In this document: piece after piece, positions 35,083-43,276 of the stretch
Layout: each line of letters starts with the position of its first letter
How positions within the stretch are numbered: the stretch's first letter is position 1
The notes under the pieces: model-generated
What the model was told of the DNA's origin: nothing
The model's input: only the letters and a program-made list of their open reading frames with translations
Databases searched by the model: none
NCBI GenBank assembly: GCA_002350615.1
Contig: DEFD01000025.1
Location: 62,001-126,000 of the forward strand
Direction: 5' to 3'
Length of the DNA: 64,000 bases
Source: Bacteroidales bacterium UBA2861
Lineage (GTDB): Bacteria > Bacteroidota > Bacteroidia > Bacteroidales > UBA932
Program-made: the position numbers and the translations under genes

Positions 35083-37292
35083 AGCGCTATTTCACAGAGG
35101 AACTGTATCCTGACAAGGCGGATCTCCATCTCTTCGCAGTCGCCGCTCAATGCCTTTATGGCATCTTCCAGGGAATCCGAAGAGGCTTCGTTGCGGAAGT
35201 AATCGTAGATCTCCTCCACGATTTCCTCGTCTATGGTCTCCTTTATATAATAATTAAGGTTCAGTTTGAATCCGGTAGAAACGATGGCCTCTATCTCGCT
35301 GAGCAGTTCGTCCATGTCCAGGTCGCGCATGGAAGCGATGTCCTCCAGATCCAGCTGACGGTCTATGCTGGTGATGATGAACTGCTTATTGGAAGATTTG
35401 CTCGGAGGCGTCTTCACCACAAAATCGTCAGGCCTCTCAATCTCGTTCTCCTCGACATACTTCTTTATGAGCTTGATGAATTCTTCGCCGTATTTGCGGG
35501 CCTTGCCCTCCCCTACTCCCTGGCAGCGCTGAAGCTCTTCGATGGTTTCCGGATAAAGGATGGACATATCCTCGAGCGCAGGATCGCCGAAAAGGATCCA
35601 GGGCTGCAGTTTCAACCTGCGTGACAGGTCCTTGCGAAGGTCTTTGAGGGCTGAGAGAAGCACCGGGTCGCCGCCTCCCCCTCCCTTGAGGGCCGCCGCG
35701 GCCATGGCGTCCTCTTCGTCTTCATCGTCGTTCTTGTCCGCCGCCTTGAACTTTACATCCTCCACGAGCATCAGCTGCGTGGGAGATTTCGCGAAAGCTT
35801 CCCCTTCGGGAGTTGCATAGATTAGTCCGTATGATTCAATCTCTTTCCCAAGCAGATGATGCACCAGGCCCTGATGGATGACGGCGCACCAGTACTTCTC
35901 GTCATGGTCTTCGCCGGCACCGAAAAGGTCCAGTTCATCGTGTTTGTAGGACTTCACCATGGAATTCTCGACACCCGCGAGGATGCAGGCAAGATGTTCG
36001 ATCTTGAAATGCTCCGGAAGGCTCAGGATGAGCTTCAGGACCAGCTGCATCTGCTTACGGCCGTCGAAACTCCGCTTCGGATGCAGGCAGTTGTCACATG
36101 CGCCGCAATTGTCCTTGGGATAATCCTCACCGAAGTAGTTGAGCAGCAGCTTTCTCCGGCACTGTCCGGATTCGGCGTAAGCCACCACCTCGGAAAGCAG
36201 CTGCCTGGTGATTTCCTGTTCGGAAATGGGCTTGCCCTGCATAAATTTCTCCAGCTTCTGCACATCCTTATAATTATAATAGGCAATGCAGATACCCTCT
36301 TCACCGTCACGCCCGGCGCGTCCCGTCTCCTGATAATAGCTCTCGATGCTCTTCGGGATGTCGTAATGGATGACGAAACGCACGTCCGGCTTGTCGATTC
36401 CCATGCCGAAGGCTATGGTGGCCACTATGACGTCCACTTCCTCCATAAGGAAGGCGTCCTGGTTGTCGGCACGCACCTTAGCATCCAGTCCGGCATGGTA
36501 AGGAAGAGCCTTTATATTATTGATGCAGAGGAATTCTGCCATCTCCTCGACCTTCTTGCGGCTGAGGCAGTAGATTATTCCGGACTTGCCGGGATTGGAC
36601 TTTATGAACTTTACGATATCCTTCTCCGGATCGTCCTTGGGTCTCACCTCGTAATAAAGGTTGGGGCGATTGAAGGAGGACTTGAAAACCGCGGCATCCT
36701 GAATGCCCAGATTCTTGAGGATATCGCTCTGGACCTTCGGCGTGGCCGTTGCAGTGAGCGCAATTATCGGAGCCCTGCCGATAGTGTCGATAAAACTGCG
36801 GATGCGCCTGTATTCCGGCCGGAAATCATGTCCCCACTCGGAAATGCAGTGCGCCTCATCAATGGCATAGAAAGACACTTTTATCTCCTTGAGGATGGCC
36901 ACGTTCTCCTCTTTTGTGAGGGATTCCGGAGCGACATACAGGATTTTCGTCTTGCCTGCGACGAGATCCGCGCGTACATCGTCTATCTGCTGCCGGCTGA
37001 GCGAAGAATTCAGGAAATGCGCGATGCTTTCGTTACCGCTCACGAAACCTCTGAGCACATCGACCTGGTTTTTCATCAGCGCGATGAGCGGAGAGATCAC
37101 TATGGCGGTACCCTCTTTGATCAGAGCAGGCAACTGATAGCAGAGGGATTTGCCCCCGCCGGTAGGCATGAGCACGAAGGCGTCACCGCCTCCCAGCAGA
37201 TGGCTGATGACGTCCTCCTGGCCGCCCTTGAAGTTGTCGTAACCGAAAAACTCCTTGAGAGTCCTCGATATCTGCTCCGAATAATCTGTCAT
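35079..37292 (-). CDS. recQ: ATP-dependent DNA helicase RecQ (long form)
   Basis: The 737-residue protein has Walker A in PTGGGKSLCYQLPAL near residue 45, the DEAH box (AIDEAHCISEWGHDF), the motif VI region (QETGRAGRDGE), a zinc-binding RQC region (CGACDNCLHP) and an HRDC-like domain. It also has a ~120-residue C-terminal extension (residues ~615-737) seen in Bacteroidota RecQ. The start codon is 20 bases after the DUF1015 stop. It unwinds DNA during recombination and repair. Confidence 0.96.
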   Translation of the reverse strand: MTDYSEQISRTLKEFFGYDNFKGGQEDVISHLLGGGDAFVLMPTGGGKSLCYQLPALIKEGTAIVISPLIALMKNQVDVLRGFVSGNESIAHFLNSSLSRQQIDDVRADLVAGKTKILYVAPESLTKEENVAILKEIKVSFYAIDEAHCISEWGHDFRPEYRRIRSFIDTIGRAPIIALTATATPKVQSDILKNLGIQDAAVFKSSFNRPNLYYEVRPKDDPEKDIVKFIKSNPGKSGIIYCLSRKKVEEMAEFLCINNIKALPYHAGLDAKVRADNQDAFLMEEVDVIVATIAFGMGIDKPDVRFVIHYDIPKSIESYYQETGRAGRDGEEGICIAYYNYKDVQKLEKFMQGKPISEQEITRQLLSEVVAYAESGQCRRKLLLNYFGEDYPKDNCGACDNCLHPKRSFDGRKQMQLVLKLILSLPEHFKIEHLACILAGVENSMVKSYKHDELDLFGAGEDHDEKYWCAVIHQGLVHHLLGKEIESYGLIYATPEGEAFAKSPTQLMLVEDVKFKAADKNDDEDEEDAMAAAALKGGGGGDPVLLSALKDLRKDLSRRLKLQPWILFGDPALEDMSILYPETIEELQRCQGVGEGKARKYGEEFIKLIKKYVEENEIERPDDFVVKTPPSKSSNKQFIITSIDRQLDLEDIASMRDLDMDELLSEIEAIVSTGFKLNLNYYIKETIDEEIVEEIYDYFRNEASSDSLEDAIKALSGDCEEMEIRLVRIQFLCEIAL

Positions 37293-37312
37293 TTCCTTGT
37301 CCTTTAGTGTTA

Positions 37313-38554
37313 TCAGTCCAGTGTGTGTATCGCAAGGCCCGAGCGCAGTTTAGGCTCGAACCAGGTGGTCTTGGGAGGCATTATCTTGCCGCTGTCGGCT
37401 ATGTCCTCCAGCTGCTTCATGCTCACGGGATAAAGGGCGAAAGCGATCTTCATCTCTCCGCTGTCCACCCTGCGGCTGAGTTCTCCAAGTCCGCGGATTC
37501 CACCGACGAAATCTATCCTCTTGTCGGTACGCAGGTCTTTGATTCCCAGGATCTTGTCCAGGACAAGCTCGGAAAGGACGGTGACGTCCAGCACGCCGAT
37601 AGGGTCGCTGTCGTCATATCTGCCGGGTTTCGCCGTAAGGCTGTACCAGCTGCCGTCCAGATACATGCCGAAATTGTGAAGCGCGGCGGGGCTGTAGATG
37701 CCGGGGCCCTTTTCTTCTACCGTGAAATTTTTTTCAAGCGCTTTGAGGAACTCCTCTTTGCTCAAGCCGTTGAGGTCTTTCACCACACGGTTGTAGTCGA
37801 TTATCTTTAGCTGGCTCGAGGGGAAGCATACCGCCATGAACCAGTTGTATTCCTCGCTTCCGTCGTGATTGGGGTTGTTTGCCCGCTTTTCTTCGCACAC
37901 ACGTGCCGCGGCGGCGGTGCGATGATGGCCGTCGGCCACGTAGAAGGCCGGGACTTCGCTCGTGAAAATGCGCGTAATCTCATCTATGTCCGACTGGGCG
38001 TCAATCACCCAGAAGCGGTGCACGAAACCATTTTCGTCGGTAAAATCGTAAAGCGGAGCGGAAGATACCGTCCTGCCGACTATAGCATCAAGTCCGGCAT
38101 TGTCCTTATAAGCGAAGAATACCGGCTCTATGTTGGCATTCTGGATGCGCACATGGATCATGCGGTCGTCTTCCTTGTCACGGCGGGTAAGTTCATGCTT
38201 TTTGATTATCCCGTCGGCATAGTCCTGCGCATGGGCGCACAGCACCAGCCCGTACTGGGTCCTTCCGTCCATGGTCTGGGAATAGACATAGTAGCAGGGC
38301 TTCGGATCCCGTTTTAGCCAGCCTTTTTCCCGCCACTCGCGGAAATTCAGCACGGCCCTGTCGTAAACCTGCCGGGAGTGTTCGTCCGCTATGGGATCGA
38401 AGTCGATTTCCGGCTTGGTGATATGAAGCAGGGACTTTTCACCGGCCATCGCTTTGGCCTCCTGCGAATTGAGAACATCGTAGGGAGGAGCCGCCACCTG
38501 GGTGACTATTTCTTTCGGGGGCCGCAAGGCCGCAAAGGGTTTTACTTTTACCAT
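37313..38554 (-). CDS. DUF1015 family protein linked to serine synthesis genes
   Basis: The 413-residue protein has the DUF1015 start (VKPFAALRPPKEIVTQVAAPPYDVL) and the conserved core VADGHHRTAAAARV near residue 210. The biochemical function is not established. In many anaerobes the gene sits beside serA and serC, as here (serA is seven bases upstream), so a role in serine metabolism is a context-based guess; no serB-type phosphatase is seen in the window. The protein appears soluble. Confidence 0.88.
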   Translation of the reverse strand: MVKVKPFAALRPPKEIVTQVAAPPYDVLNSQEAKAMAGEKSLLHITKPEIDFDPIADEHSRQVYDRAVLNFREWREKGWLKRDPKPCYYVYSQTMDGRTQYGLVLCAHAQDYADGIIKKHELTRRDKEDDRMIHVRIQNANIEPVFFAYKDNAGLDAIVGRTVSSAPLYDFTDENGFVHRFWVIDAQSDIDEITRIFTSEVPAFYVADGHHRTAAAARVCEEKRANNPNHDGSEEYNWFMAVCFPSSQLKIIDYNRVVKDLNGLSKEEFLKALEKNFTVEEKGPGIYSPAALHNFGMYLDGSWYSLTAKPGRYDDSDPIGVLDVTVLSELVLDKILGIKDLRTDKRIDFVGGIRGLGELSRRVDSGEMKIAFALYPVSMKQLEDIADSGKIMPPKTTWFEPKLRSGLAIHTLD

Positions 38555-38561
38555 GATACCG

Positions 38562-39482
38562 TTACTTGTTAACCTGGAAACGGGTGTTGCCCGTCGCGAA
38601 AAAGTCCACTATCTGGCGTGCCGCGGCAAGTCCGGCATTGATATTCGCCTCCGCCGTCTGGGCACCCATTTTCTTGGGAGTGGCGAAGATGCGCACGCCG
38701 AACTTTTCCTTCAGGGCGGCGTAGTTGTCGGGGGCCACGTCCGTGATGTACTTGAGGTCCTGACGCTCTTCGAGAGCCTTTTCAAGGCCTGCCTCGTCGA
38801 TGACTTCCTTGCGGGCCGTGTTCACCAGGGTCGCGCCCTTGGGCATGCTGCTTATGAGATCATACCCTATTGAACCGACCGTCTGCGGGGTTGCGGGGAT
38901 GTGCACGCTTACGAAATCGCTGCCGCTGTAAAGGGCTTCCACGCTTTCCACTGGCTCGGCGCCGCCTTCGATTATCTTTTCGGCGGGAAGGAAAGGATCT
39001 ATGGCCTTGACCTTCATGCCGAGGGCCTCCGCCTTTTTGCCGACCAGGCGTCCCACATTTCCAAATGCCTGTATTCCAAGGGTTTTACCCTGGATTTCAG
39101 TACCGGTCGCCGGAGTGAACTGGCCGCGGGACATATAAATCATCATGGCGACTGCAAGCTCCGCCACCGCATTGGAGTTCTGCCCGGGGGTGTTCATCAC
39201 CACCACTCCGTGTTTCGTCGCCGCTTCCAGGTCAACATTGTCCACGCCTGCTCCGGCGCGCACGACGATTTTGAGCTGAGGGGCCGCGGCAAGCACTTCG
39301 GGCGTAACTTTGTCCGAACGGATGATGAGGGCCTGGGCATCGGCTACAGCCTTCAGCAGGTCCGCCTGCCCTTCATACTTCTCCAACAGGGCCACTTCAT
39401 GTCCGGCTCCTTCGAGAATTTCCTTGATTCCGTCCACCGCCACTTTGGCGAAGGGCTTCTGGGTTGCAATCAGTACTTTCAT
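38562..39482 (-). CDS. serA: D-3-phosphoglycerate dehydrogenase, ACT-less type
   Basis: The 306-residue protein has the D-isomer dehydrogenase fold with the NAD loop (TLGIQAFGNVGRLVG near residue 140), NTPGQNSNAVAELAV and the catalytic arginine region NTARKEVID. It lacks the C-terminal ACT domain used for serine feedback. At the usual catalytic-histidine site it has ATPKKMGAQT, with lysine in place of histidine; this is the short type known from Bacteroides relatives and Entamoeba. It makes 3-phosphohydroxypyruvate in serine synthesis, with SerC next in the pathway. Confidence 0.92.
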   Translation of the reverse strand: MKVLIATQKPFAKVAVDGIKEILEGAGHEVALLEKYEGQADLLKAVADAQALIIRSDKVTPEVLAAAPQLKIVVRAGAGVDNVDLEAATKHGVVVMNTPGQNSNAVAELAVAMMIYMSRGQFTPATGTEIQGKTLGIQAFGNVGRLVGKKAEALGMKVKAIDPFLPAEKIIEGGAEPVESVEALYSGSDFVSVHIPATPQTVGSIGYDLISSMPKGATLVNTARKEVIDEAGLEKALEERQDLKYITDVAPDNYAALKEKFGVRIFATPKKMGAQTAEANINAGLAAARQIVDFFATGNTRFQVNK

Positions 39483-39522
39483 TATTTATTCCTTATTATA
39501 TCTTTTGTACGAAGATAGTCAT

Positions 39523-40689
39523 TTAAAAATGAAATTTCAAACCTGCAGCAAGCGAAATTTGTGCAAGACTTTCCCGCTGTTTGCTGCCAAGCGCGACCGT
39601 TTTTTTCTCGCCTGAAGTATTGTCCTTGTACGTAAGTGCAGCCAGCGCTCCCGTATATAGGGAAGCGGCCATTCCAAAATAAAGATTGTTCACCACCTGA
39701 AAATCATAGCCGAGATCAAGGTTATAGCTGAGTCCGGATCCGGAAGTAGTTATATTTTGTTTTGGTGTAATACCTTTATCGATGTAATTGGCAAGGCCCA
39801 GTCCATAATTCAGCCAGAATATATTGCGTCTGTCTTCCGAAATAAAACGCATTGCATACATTACACCCGAGTAGAGAATGAAGATATCATCGCTTACAAT
39901 CCCTTCGGCCGAAGACCCGTCATCGTATTGAAATGTTCCGTATAGAGAATTCTTGGCCTTGAAAAAATTGAATTTGGCCCCGATTCCCTGACTGAAACCC
40001 GTGGGTTGTGAGGGAAAGAAATAAGTGAAGTCTCCCCCTAAATTGAAACCATTCTTAAGCTTTTTCAAATAATTGGTCAGCACATTGTCCAATCCGCTTT
40101 GCACCTTGGCAAGCCGATAACCATATCCTCCGTAAACACCTATTCTATAGCCCGGCCGACGTGTAATCTTATCAAGAGATTCTTCCTTTGTTACAGCAGA
40201 ACTGGAATGAACAGCTGCATAACTATGAGCGCCACGGACGGAGGTCTTTTCTGTTTCCTTTACAGAAGGCTGTTCCGGAGACACTGATACATAAGAGGTA
40301 TCAACAACACTGTGCGGGAGATAATTATAAATATCAGGAACATTGTATATATCGGCCTTTATCCTATGTATGGAACTCACGAAGTCCGGAGCTTTGTGTT
40401 CTGTTATTTTTACCAGGTTGCCGCCGGCATCCTTCGCCTTGTCCTTGGCGATATCGCTTACAATTTCATAAGTTGCATGCTTGAGGGTTGTAAAACCGCT
40501 GTCTCCAACCCTCACCTCGCCAAGTTTTTCCCCATCCGCAGGGGCGGGGTCAGGCTCTCCGAGAAGCGCCACCTGCGCATCGGCAGGCAGGGGATCCCTT
40601 TGCACAAGGATATTCGTTACGACCTTTGGCGAGCATGCGCACAATGCATGTGCGGCGACAGCGATAACTGTAATCTTTAACGTGTTCAT
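39523..40689 (-). CDS. Lipoprotein with RcsF/YbjQ-like domain and C-terminal outer-membrane barrel
   Basis: The 388-residue protein has a lipoprotein-type start (AVAAHALCAC, cysteine at residue ~19). Residues ~30-120 include DIAKDKAKDAGGNLVKI and HRIKADIY, resembling the helix of RcsF/YbjQ-like domains that scan Ala-Gly-Asn-Val. A Ser/Thr-rich linker follows (~125-175). Residues ~180-388 are alternating aromatic/glycine strands ending in phenylalanine (LKFHF), typical of an outer-membrane barrel. Base composition is more A/T-rich than the flanking serC and serA, and the gene splits that pair, suggesting late insertion. Function unknown; envelope sensing is speculation. Confidence 0.6.
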   Translation of the reverse strand: MNTLKITVIAVAAHALCACSPKVVTNILVQRDPLPADAQVALLGEPDPAPADGEKLGEVRVGDSGFTTLKHATYEIVSDIAKDKAKDAGGNLVKITEHKAPDFVSSIHRIKADIYNVPDIYNYLPHSVVDTSYVSVSPEQPSVKETEKTSVRGAHSYAAVHSSSAVTKEESLDKITRRPGYRIGVYGGYGYRLAKVQSGLDNVLTNYLKKLKNGFNLGGDFTYFFPSQPTGFSQGIGAKFNFFKAKNSLYGTFQYDDGSSAEGIVSDDIFILYSGVMYAMRFISEDRRNIFWLNYGLGLANYIDKGITPKQNITTSGSGLSYNLDLGYDFQVVNNLYFGMAASLYTGALAALTYKDNTSGEKKTVALGSKQRESLAQISLAAGLKFHF

Positions 40690-40701
40690 TATAATATGGT
40701 G

Positions 40702-40764
40702 TTATTCGGATTTTCCGTATTTCGCAATCACTTCTTCATAGGGGGGATACATATGAATACTCAT
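40702..40764 (-). CDS. Possible 20-residue leader peptide before the lipoprotein gene
   Basis: An ATG at 40764 opens a 20-codon frame (MSIHMYPPYEEVIAKYGKSE) ending 13 bases before the lipoprotein start. A purine-rich AGGCAAGG lies just upstream, and a candidate -7 element lies at 40797-40804. The peptide is Tyr/Pro/Glu-containing with no recognised family. It may be chance. Confidence 0.25.
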   Translation of the reverse strand: MSIHMYPPYEEVIAKYGKSE

Positions 40765-40796
40765 ACCTTGCCTGTATTTTGAATTCTCGTTTGTGG

Positions 40797-40804
40797 CAAA
40801 GGTA
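40797..40804 (-). promoter_or_regulatory. Candidate promoter -7 element for the lipoprotein gene
   Basis: On the minus strand it reads TACCTTTG, fitting TAnnTTTG. There is no TTG at the expected upstream distance. A promoter here would let the lipoprotein, and possibly serA, be expressed apart from serC. Confidence 0.4.
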
Positions 40805-40841
40805 ACACCTCCCAGACTGGCTGTTGTACGCTATTAAAATC

Positions 40842-40909
40842 GAAGGTGCCCCCTTGGCGGAAGCCGCAGGGAGCACAGGCATGCCATCCGAATAAGACCT
40901 GGGGCCTTC
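40842..40909. repeat. Intergenic hairpin element D (shorter relative of A-C)
   Basis: Bases 40842-40852 (GAAGGTGCCCC) and 40901-40909 (GGGGCCTTC) form imperfect inverted ends. Inside are GCGGAAGCCGC and the palindrome GGCATGCC. It lies between serC and the lipoprotein gene in the 234-base gap 40690-40923. The rest of the gap holds the candidate leader frame and promoter. Confidence 0.4.
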
Positions 40910-40923
40910 ATTTCTTTAATTCA

Positions 40924-41991
40924 TTATTTATTCTCCTTTTCGAATTCCTGCATGGCCTTGATGAGGGCGGCAACGTCTTCTTCGGTGCAGGCATTATAGA
41001 GGGATGCGCGGAAGCCTCCGACGCTGCGATGGCCTTTGAGGCCCACAAGGTCGCATTCTTTTGCGAATTCGAGGAACTTGGGGGCGAGCTCTTCATAGCC
41101 TTCCGCCATCACGAAAGGAACATTCATGATGGAGCGGTCCTCCACCGCAGCCGTGCCTTTGAACAGGGCGTTACGGTCGATTTCGGCATAAAGAGCGGCG
41201 GCCTTGCGCTCATCGATTTCGTGCATGGCATCCACTCCGCCTATACCCTTGAGCCACTTGAGGGTCTCGTTCATGATATAAACGGCAAATACCGGAGGCG
41301 TGTTGAACATGGAGCCCTTGTCGATATGCGTGCGATAGTCCAGCATAGTAGGCAGATAGCGGGATACCTTACCGAGGGCGTCCTTGCGGATGATGGCGAA
41401 GGCCACGCCCGCAGTGCCGGCGTTCTTCTGGGCGCCGCCGTAAATGAGCGCATATTTGCTCACATCCACCCTGCGGCTGAGAATGTCGGAAGACATGTCG
41501 GCGATGAGGGGCACGGGGCAGTCGATATCATGCTTAATCTCGGTTCCGTAAATGGTGTTGTTGGTGGTAATATGGAAATAGTCCAGATCCTCAGGAATCT
41601 CATAATCCTTGGGGATATAGCTATAGTTCTTGTCGGCGGAGGAAGCCAGCGCATAGGCGTTGCCAAGTCCTGCAGCCTCTTTGAGTGCTTTGTGGGCCCA
41701 TACTCCGGTGTCCAGGTAAGCGGCTTTCTTCTCCAGGAAGTTCATGGCGACATACAGGAACTGCAGACTTGCGCCGCCTCCGAGGAATACGGTCTCGTAA
41801 TCGTCGGGAATACCGAGGAGTTCTTTCCAGAGGGCGCGGGTCTCGTCCATGGTTTCCTCCCACTCTTTGGTACGGTGAGAAATGCTGATGAGGGAAACTC
41901 CCGTTCCCTTGAAATCGCGCAATGCCTCTATTGCATTGTCGATGGCCTGCTGCGGCAGAACGCAGGGCCCTGCATTGAAGATGTGTTTCAT
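40924..41991 (-). CDS. serC: Phosphoserine aminotransferase
   Basis: The 355-residue protein has the SerC fold type I markers: FNAGPCVLPQQAIDNAIEA at the start, the PLP lysine region LIYGGAQKNAGTAG near residue 195, and HRSVGGFRASLYNA near the C-terminus. It transfers an amino group from glutamate to 3-phosphohydroxypyruvate (or in pyridoxine synthesis). Its start overlaps the stop of the IMPACT-family gene (ATGA). A hairpin element and a foreign-looking lipoprotein gene separate it from serA. Confidence 0.96.
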   Translation of the reverse strand: MKHIFNAGPCVLPQQAIDNAIEALRDFKGTGVSLISISHRTKEWEETMDETRALWKELLGIPDDYETVFLGGGASLQFLYVAMNFLEKKAAYLDTGVWAHKALKEAAGLGNAYALASSADKNYSYIPKDYEIPEDLDYFHITTNNTIYGTEIKHDIDCPVPLIADMSSDILSRRVDVSKYALIYGGAQKNAGTAGVAFAIIRKDALGKVSRYLPTMLDYRTHIDKGSMFNTPPVFAVYIMNETLKWLKGIGGVDAMHEIDERKAAALYAEIDRNALFKGTAAVEDRSIMNVPFVMAEGYEELAPKFLEFAKECDLVGLKGHRSVGGFRASLYNACTEEDVAALIKAMQEFEKENK

Positions 41992-42632
41992 TTTATAAAG
42001 TTATAAAATTTTTCCTTAAACAAAGATTCTTTTCCCAAAGCTACGCGGAGGAAGAATCTGCAATCCTGCGAAAAATCGCGTTTTTCCGGTTGAATGCCAA
42101 TGTTTTTCAGCTCATTTTCGACTTTTGGCAAATCTTCGTACCCGCAAACGACCGTCCAATCCCTGGAGGCGGTTTTTTGAACGATATCGGCTTTCCCTAT
42201 GGCATCCGCCGCCGCTCCACGGTAGGCAGCGATGAGTCCCGGGACGCCAAGGAGGATACCTCCGAAGTATCGTACGACCACAATGAGGATATCCCGCAGG
42301 CCGGCCGAATCTATCTGTCCGAGAATCTGTCTGCCGGCTGTTCCGGAAGGTTCGCCGTCATCGCTCAGTCGCCAGATGCCTTCTTTTGAAAGCCGCGGCC
42401 CCGCAGCGAGGACTTCTCCTGCCGGCGCGGAGGGCTCTTCTATGCTTGCGATACGGTATGCCCAGCAATGATGCCTGGCCCCATGATGATCGCGGCGGAT
42501 ATTGTCTATCAGGACTTTGGCTTCATCTTCCGAAGAAATCGGGAATGCATAGGCGATAAAACGGCTGCCCTTGTCTTTATACAAGCCTTCACAAGCCGAA
42601 GCGATGCTTAAATATTTATCCGCATCAAGCAT
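41988..42632 (-). CDS. YigZ/IMPACT family protein
   Basis: From the ATG at 42632 the protein has 214 residues. The N-terminal IMPACT domain shows GSRFIAYAFPISSEDEAK, HHGARHHCWAYRI and DDGEPSGTAGRQIL, then VVVRYFGGILLGVPGLI. The C-terminal ~70 residues form the ferredoxin-like DUF1949 region. The family is linked to translation regulation in eukaryotes, but its bacterial role is not settled. Overlap with serC shows cotranscription. A TTG two codons upstream is a possible alternative start. Confidence 0.92.
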   Translation of the reverse strand: MLDADKYLSIASACEGLYKDKGSRFIAYAFPISSEDEAKVLIDNIRRDHHGARHHCWAYRIASIEEPSAPAGEVLAAGPRLSKEGIWRLSDDGEPSGTAGRQILGQIDSAGLRDILIVVVRYFGGILLGVPGLIAAYRGAAADAIGKADIVQKTASRDWTVVCGYEDLPKVENELKNIGIQPEKRDFSQDCRFFLRVALGKESLFKEKFYNFIK

Positions 42633-42686
42633 AACCAAATTTAGTAAATTTCGCTTATATTCGTATCCGATTTAGGAATTATTTTT

Positions 42687-43253
42687 ATGTCGTACAAGTT
42701 CAGAGTCACCCTTAAGGGCATAAAAGGATTCTTCCGCGTTTACCTTGTCAACGGAAGCAACTCGCTGTATATCTTTCATAAACAGCTGCATAGGGACCTG
42801 GAATTTCCCCAGGATCAGCCCATTCTTTTCAAGGCATTCGACGAAACGGGCGCCGTGGCGGGACGCTTCGCACTCACTCCCCTTCCTGGCAACAAGGCCG
42901 TAGATGAGGTGAGCGTGGCCCAGACCGTGAAGGACGGAATTGTCTGCTTTGAATATTTCTACGACGTAATTTCAAAGAAAAGCGTAATCATCACCCTTGA
43001 GGGGGAAAGCCCTGTGAATGTTTCTTCGCCGGAGTGCATAGAGAGCAAGGGTCCGCTTCCCATTGAGTTCGAAAACGGATACGTCGCCTTCGAGGACCTC
43101 CCCGACGACAAGCGCAAACTGCCCGGAGAGGATTCGTCCGACGATGATGAAGACGATGATGAAGACTTCGACGACAGCGAAGATTCCGACGAGGACGATG
43201 AAGACGACGACGATGACGAGGCCGAAGAAATCGTCGATGAGAGCGAGCTCTGA
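42687..43253 (+). CDS. pRiA4b ORF-3-like (IS1096 passenger TnpR-like) protein with acidic tail
   Basis: This protein of 188 residues begins YKFRVTLKGIKGFFRVYLV and continues with ITLEGESPVN near residue 105, resembling the plasmid pRiA4b ORF-3 fold found as stand-alone proteins in Bacteroidota. The last ~50 residues are almost entirely Asp, Glu and Ser. The family name comes from a transposon passenger gene, but nothing here shows transposition and no insertion-sequence ends are visible. An acidic tail may mimic nucleic acid or bind metal or basic proteins; this is speculation. It stands alone on the plus strand. Confidence 0.5.
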   Translation: MSYKFRVTLKGIKGFFRVYLVNGSNSLYIFHKQLHRDLEFPQDQPILFKAFDETGAVAGRFALTPLPGNKAVDEVSVAQTVKDGIVCFEYFYDVISKKSVIITLEGESPVNVSSPECIESKGPLPIEFENGYVAFEDLPDDKRKLPGEDSSDDDEDDDEDFDDSEDSDEDDEDDDDDEAEEIVDESEL

Positions 43254-43276
43254 GACTGCTCCGTACTCCCTGTTCT

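Noticed and set aside
42687..43253. Evidence of an insertion sequence from the transposon-passenger-like family name
   Set aside because: No transposase, terminal repeats or target duplication is visible around the gene.
43254..43276. A terminator between the convergent genes ending at 43253 and 43277
   Set aside because: The gap is only 23 bases and shows no clear stem with a T tract.
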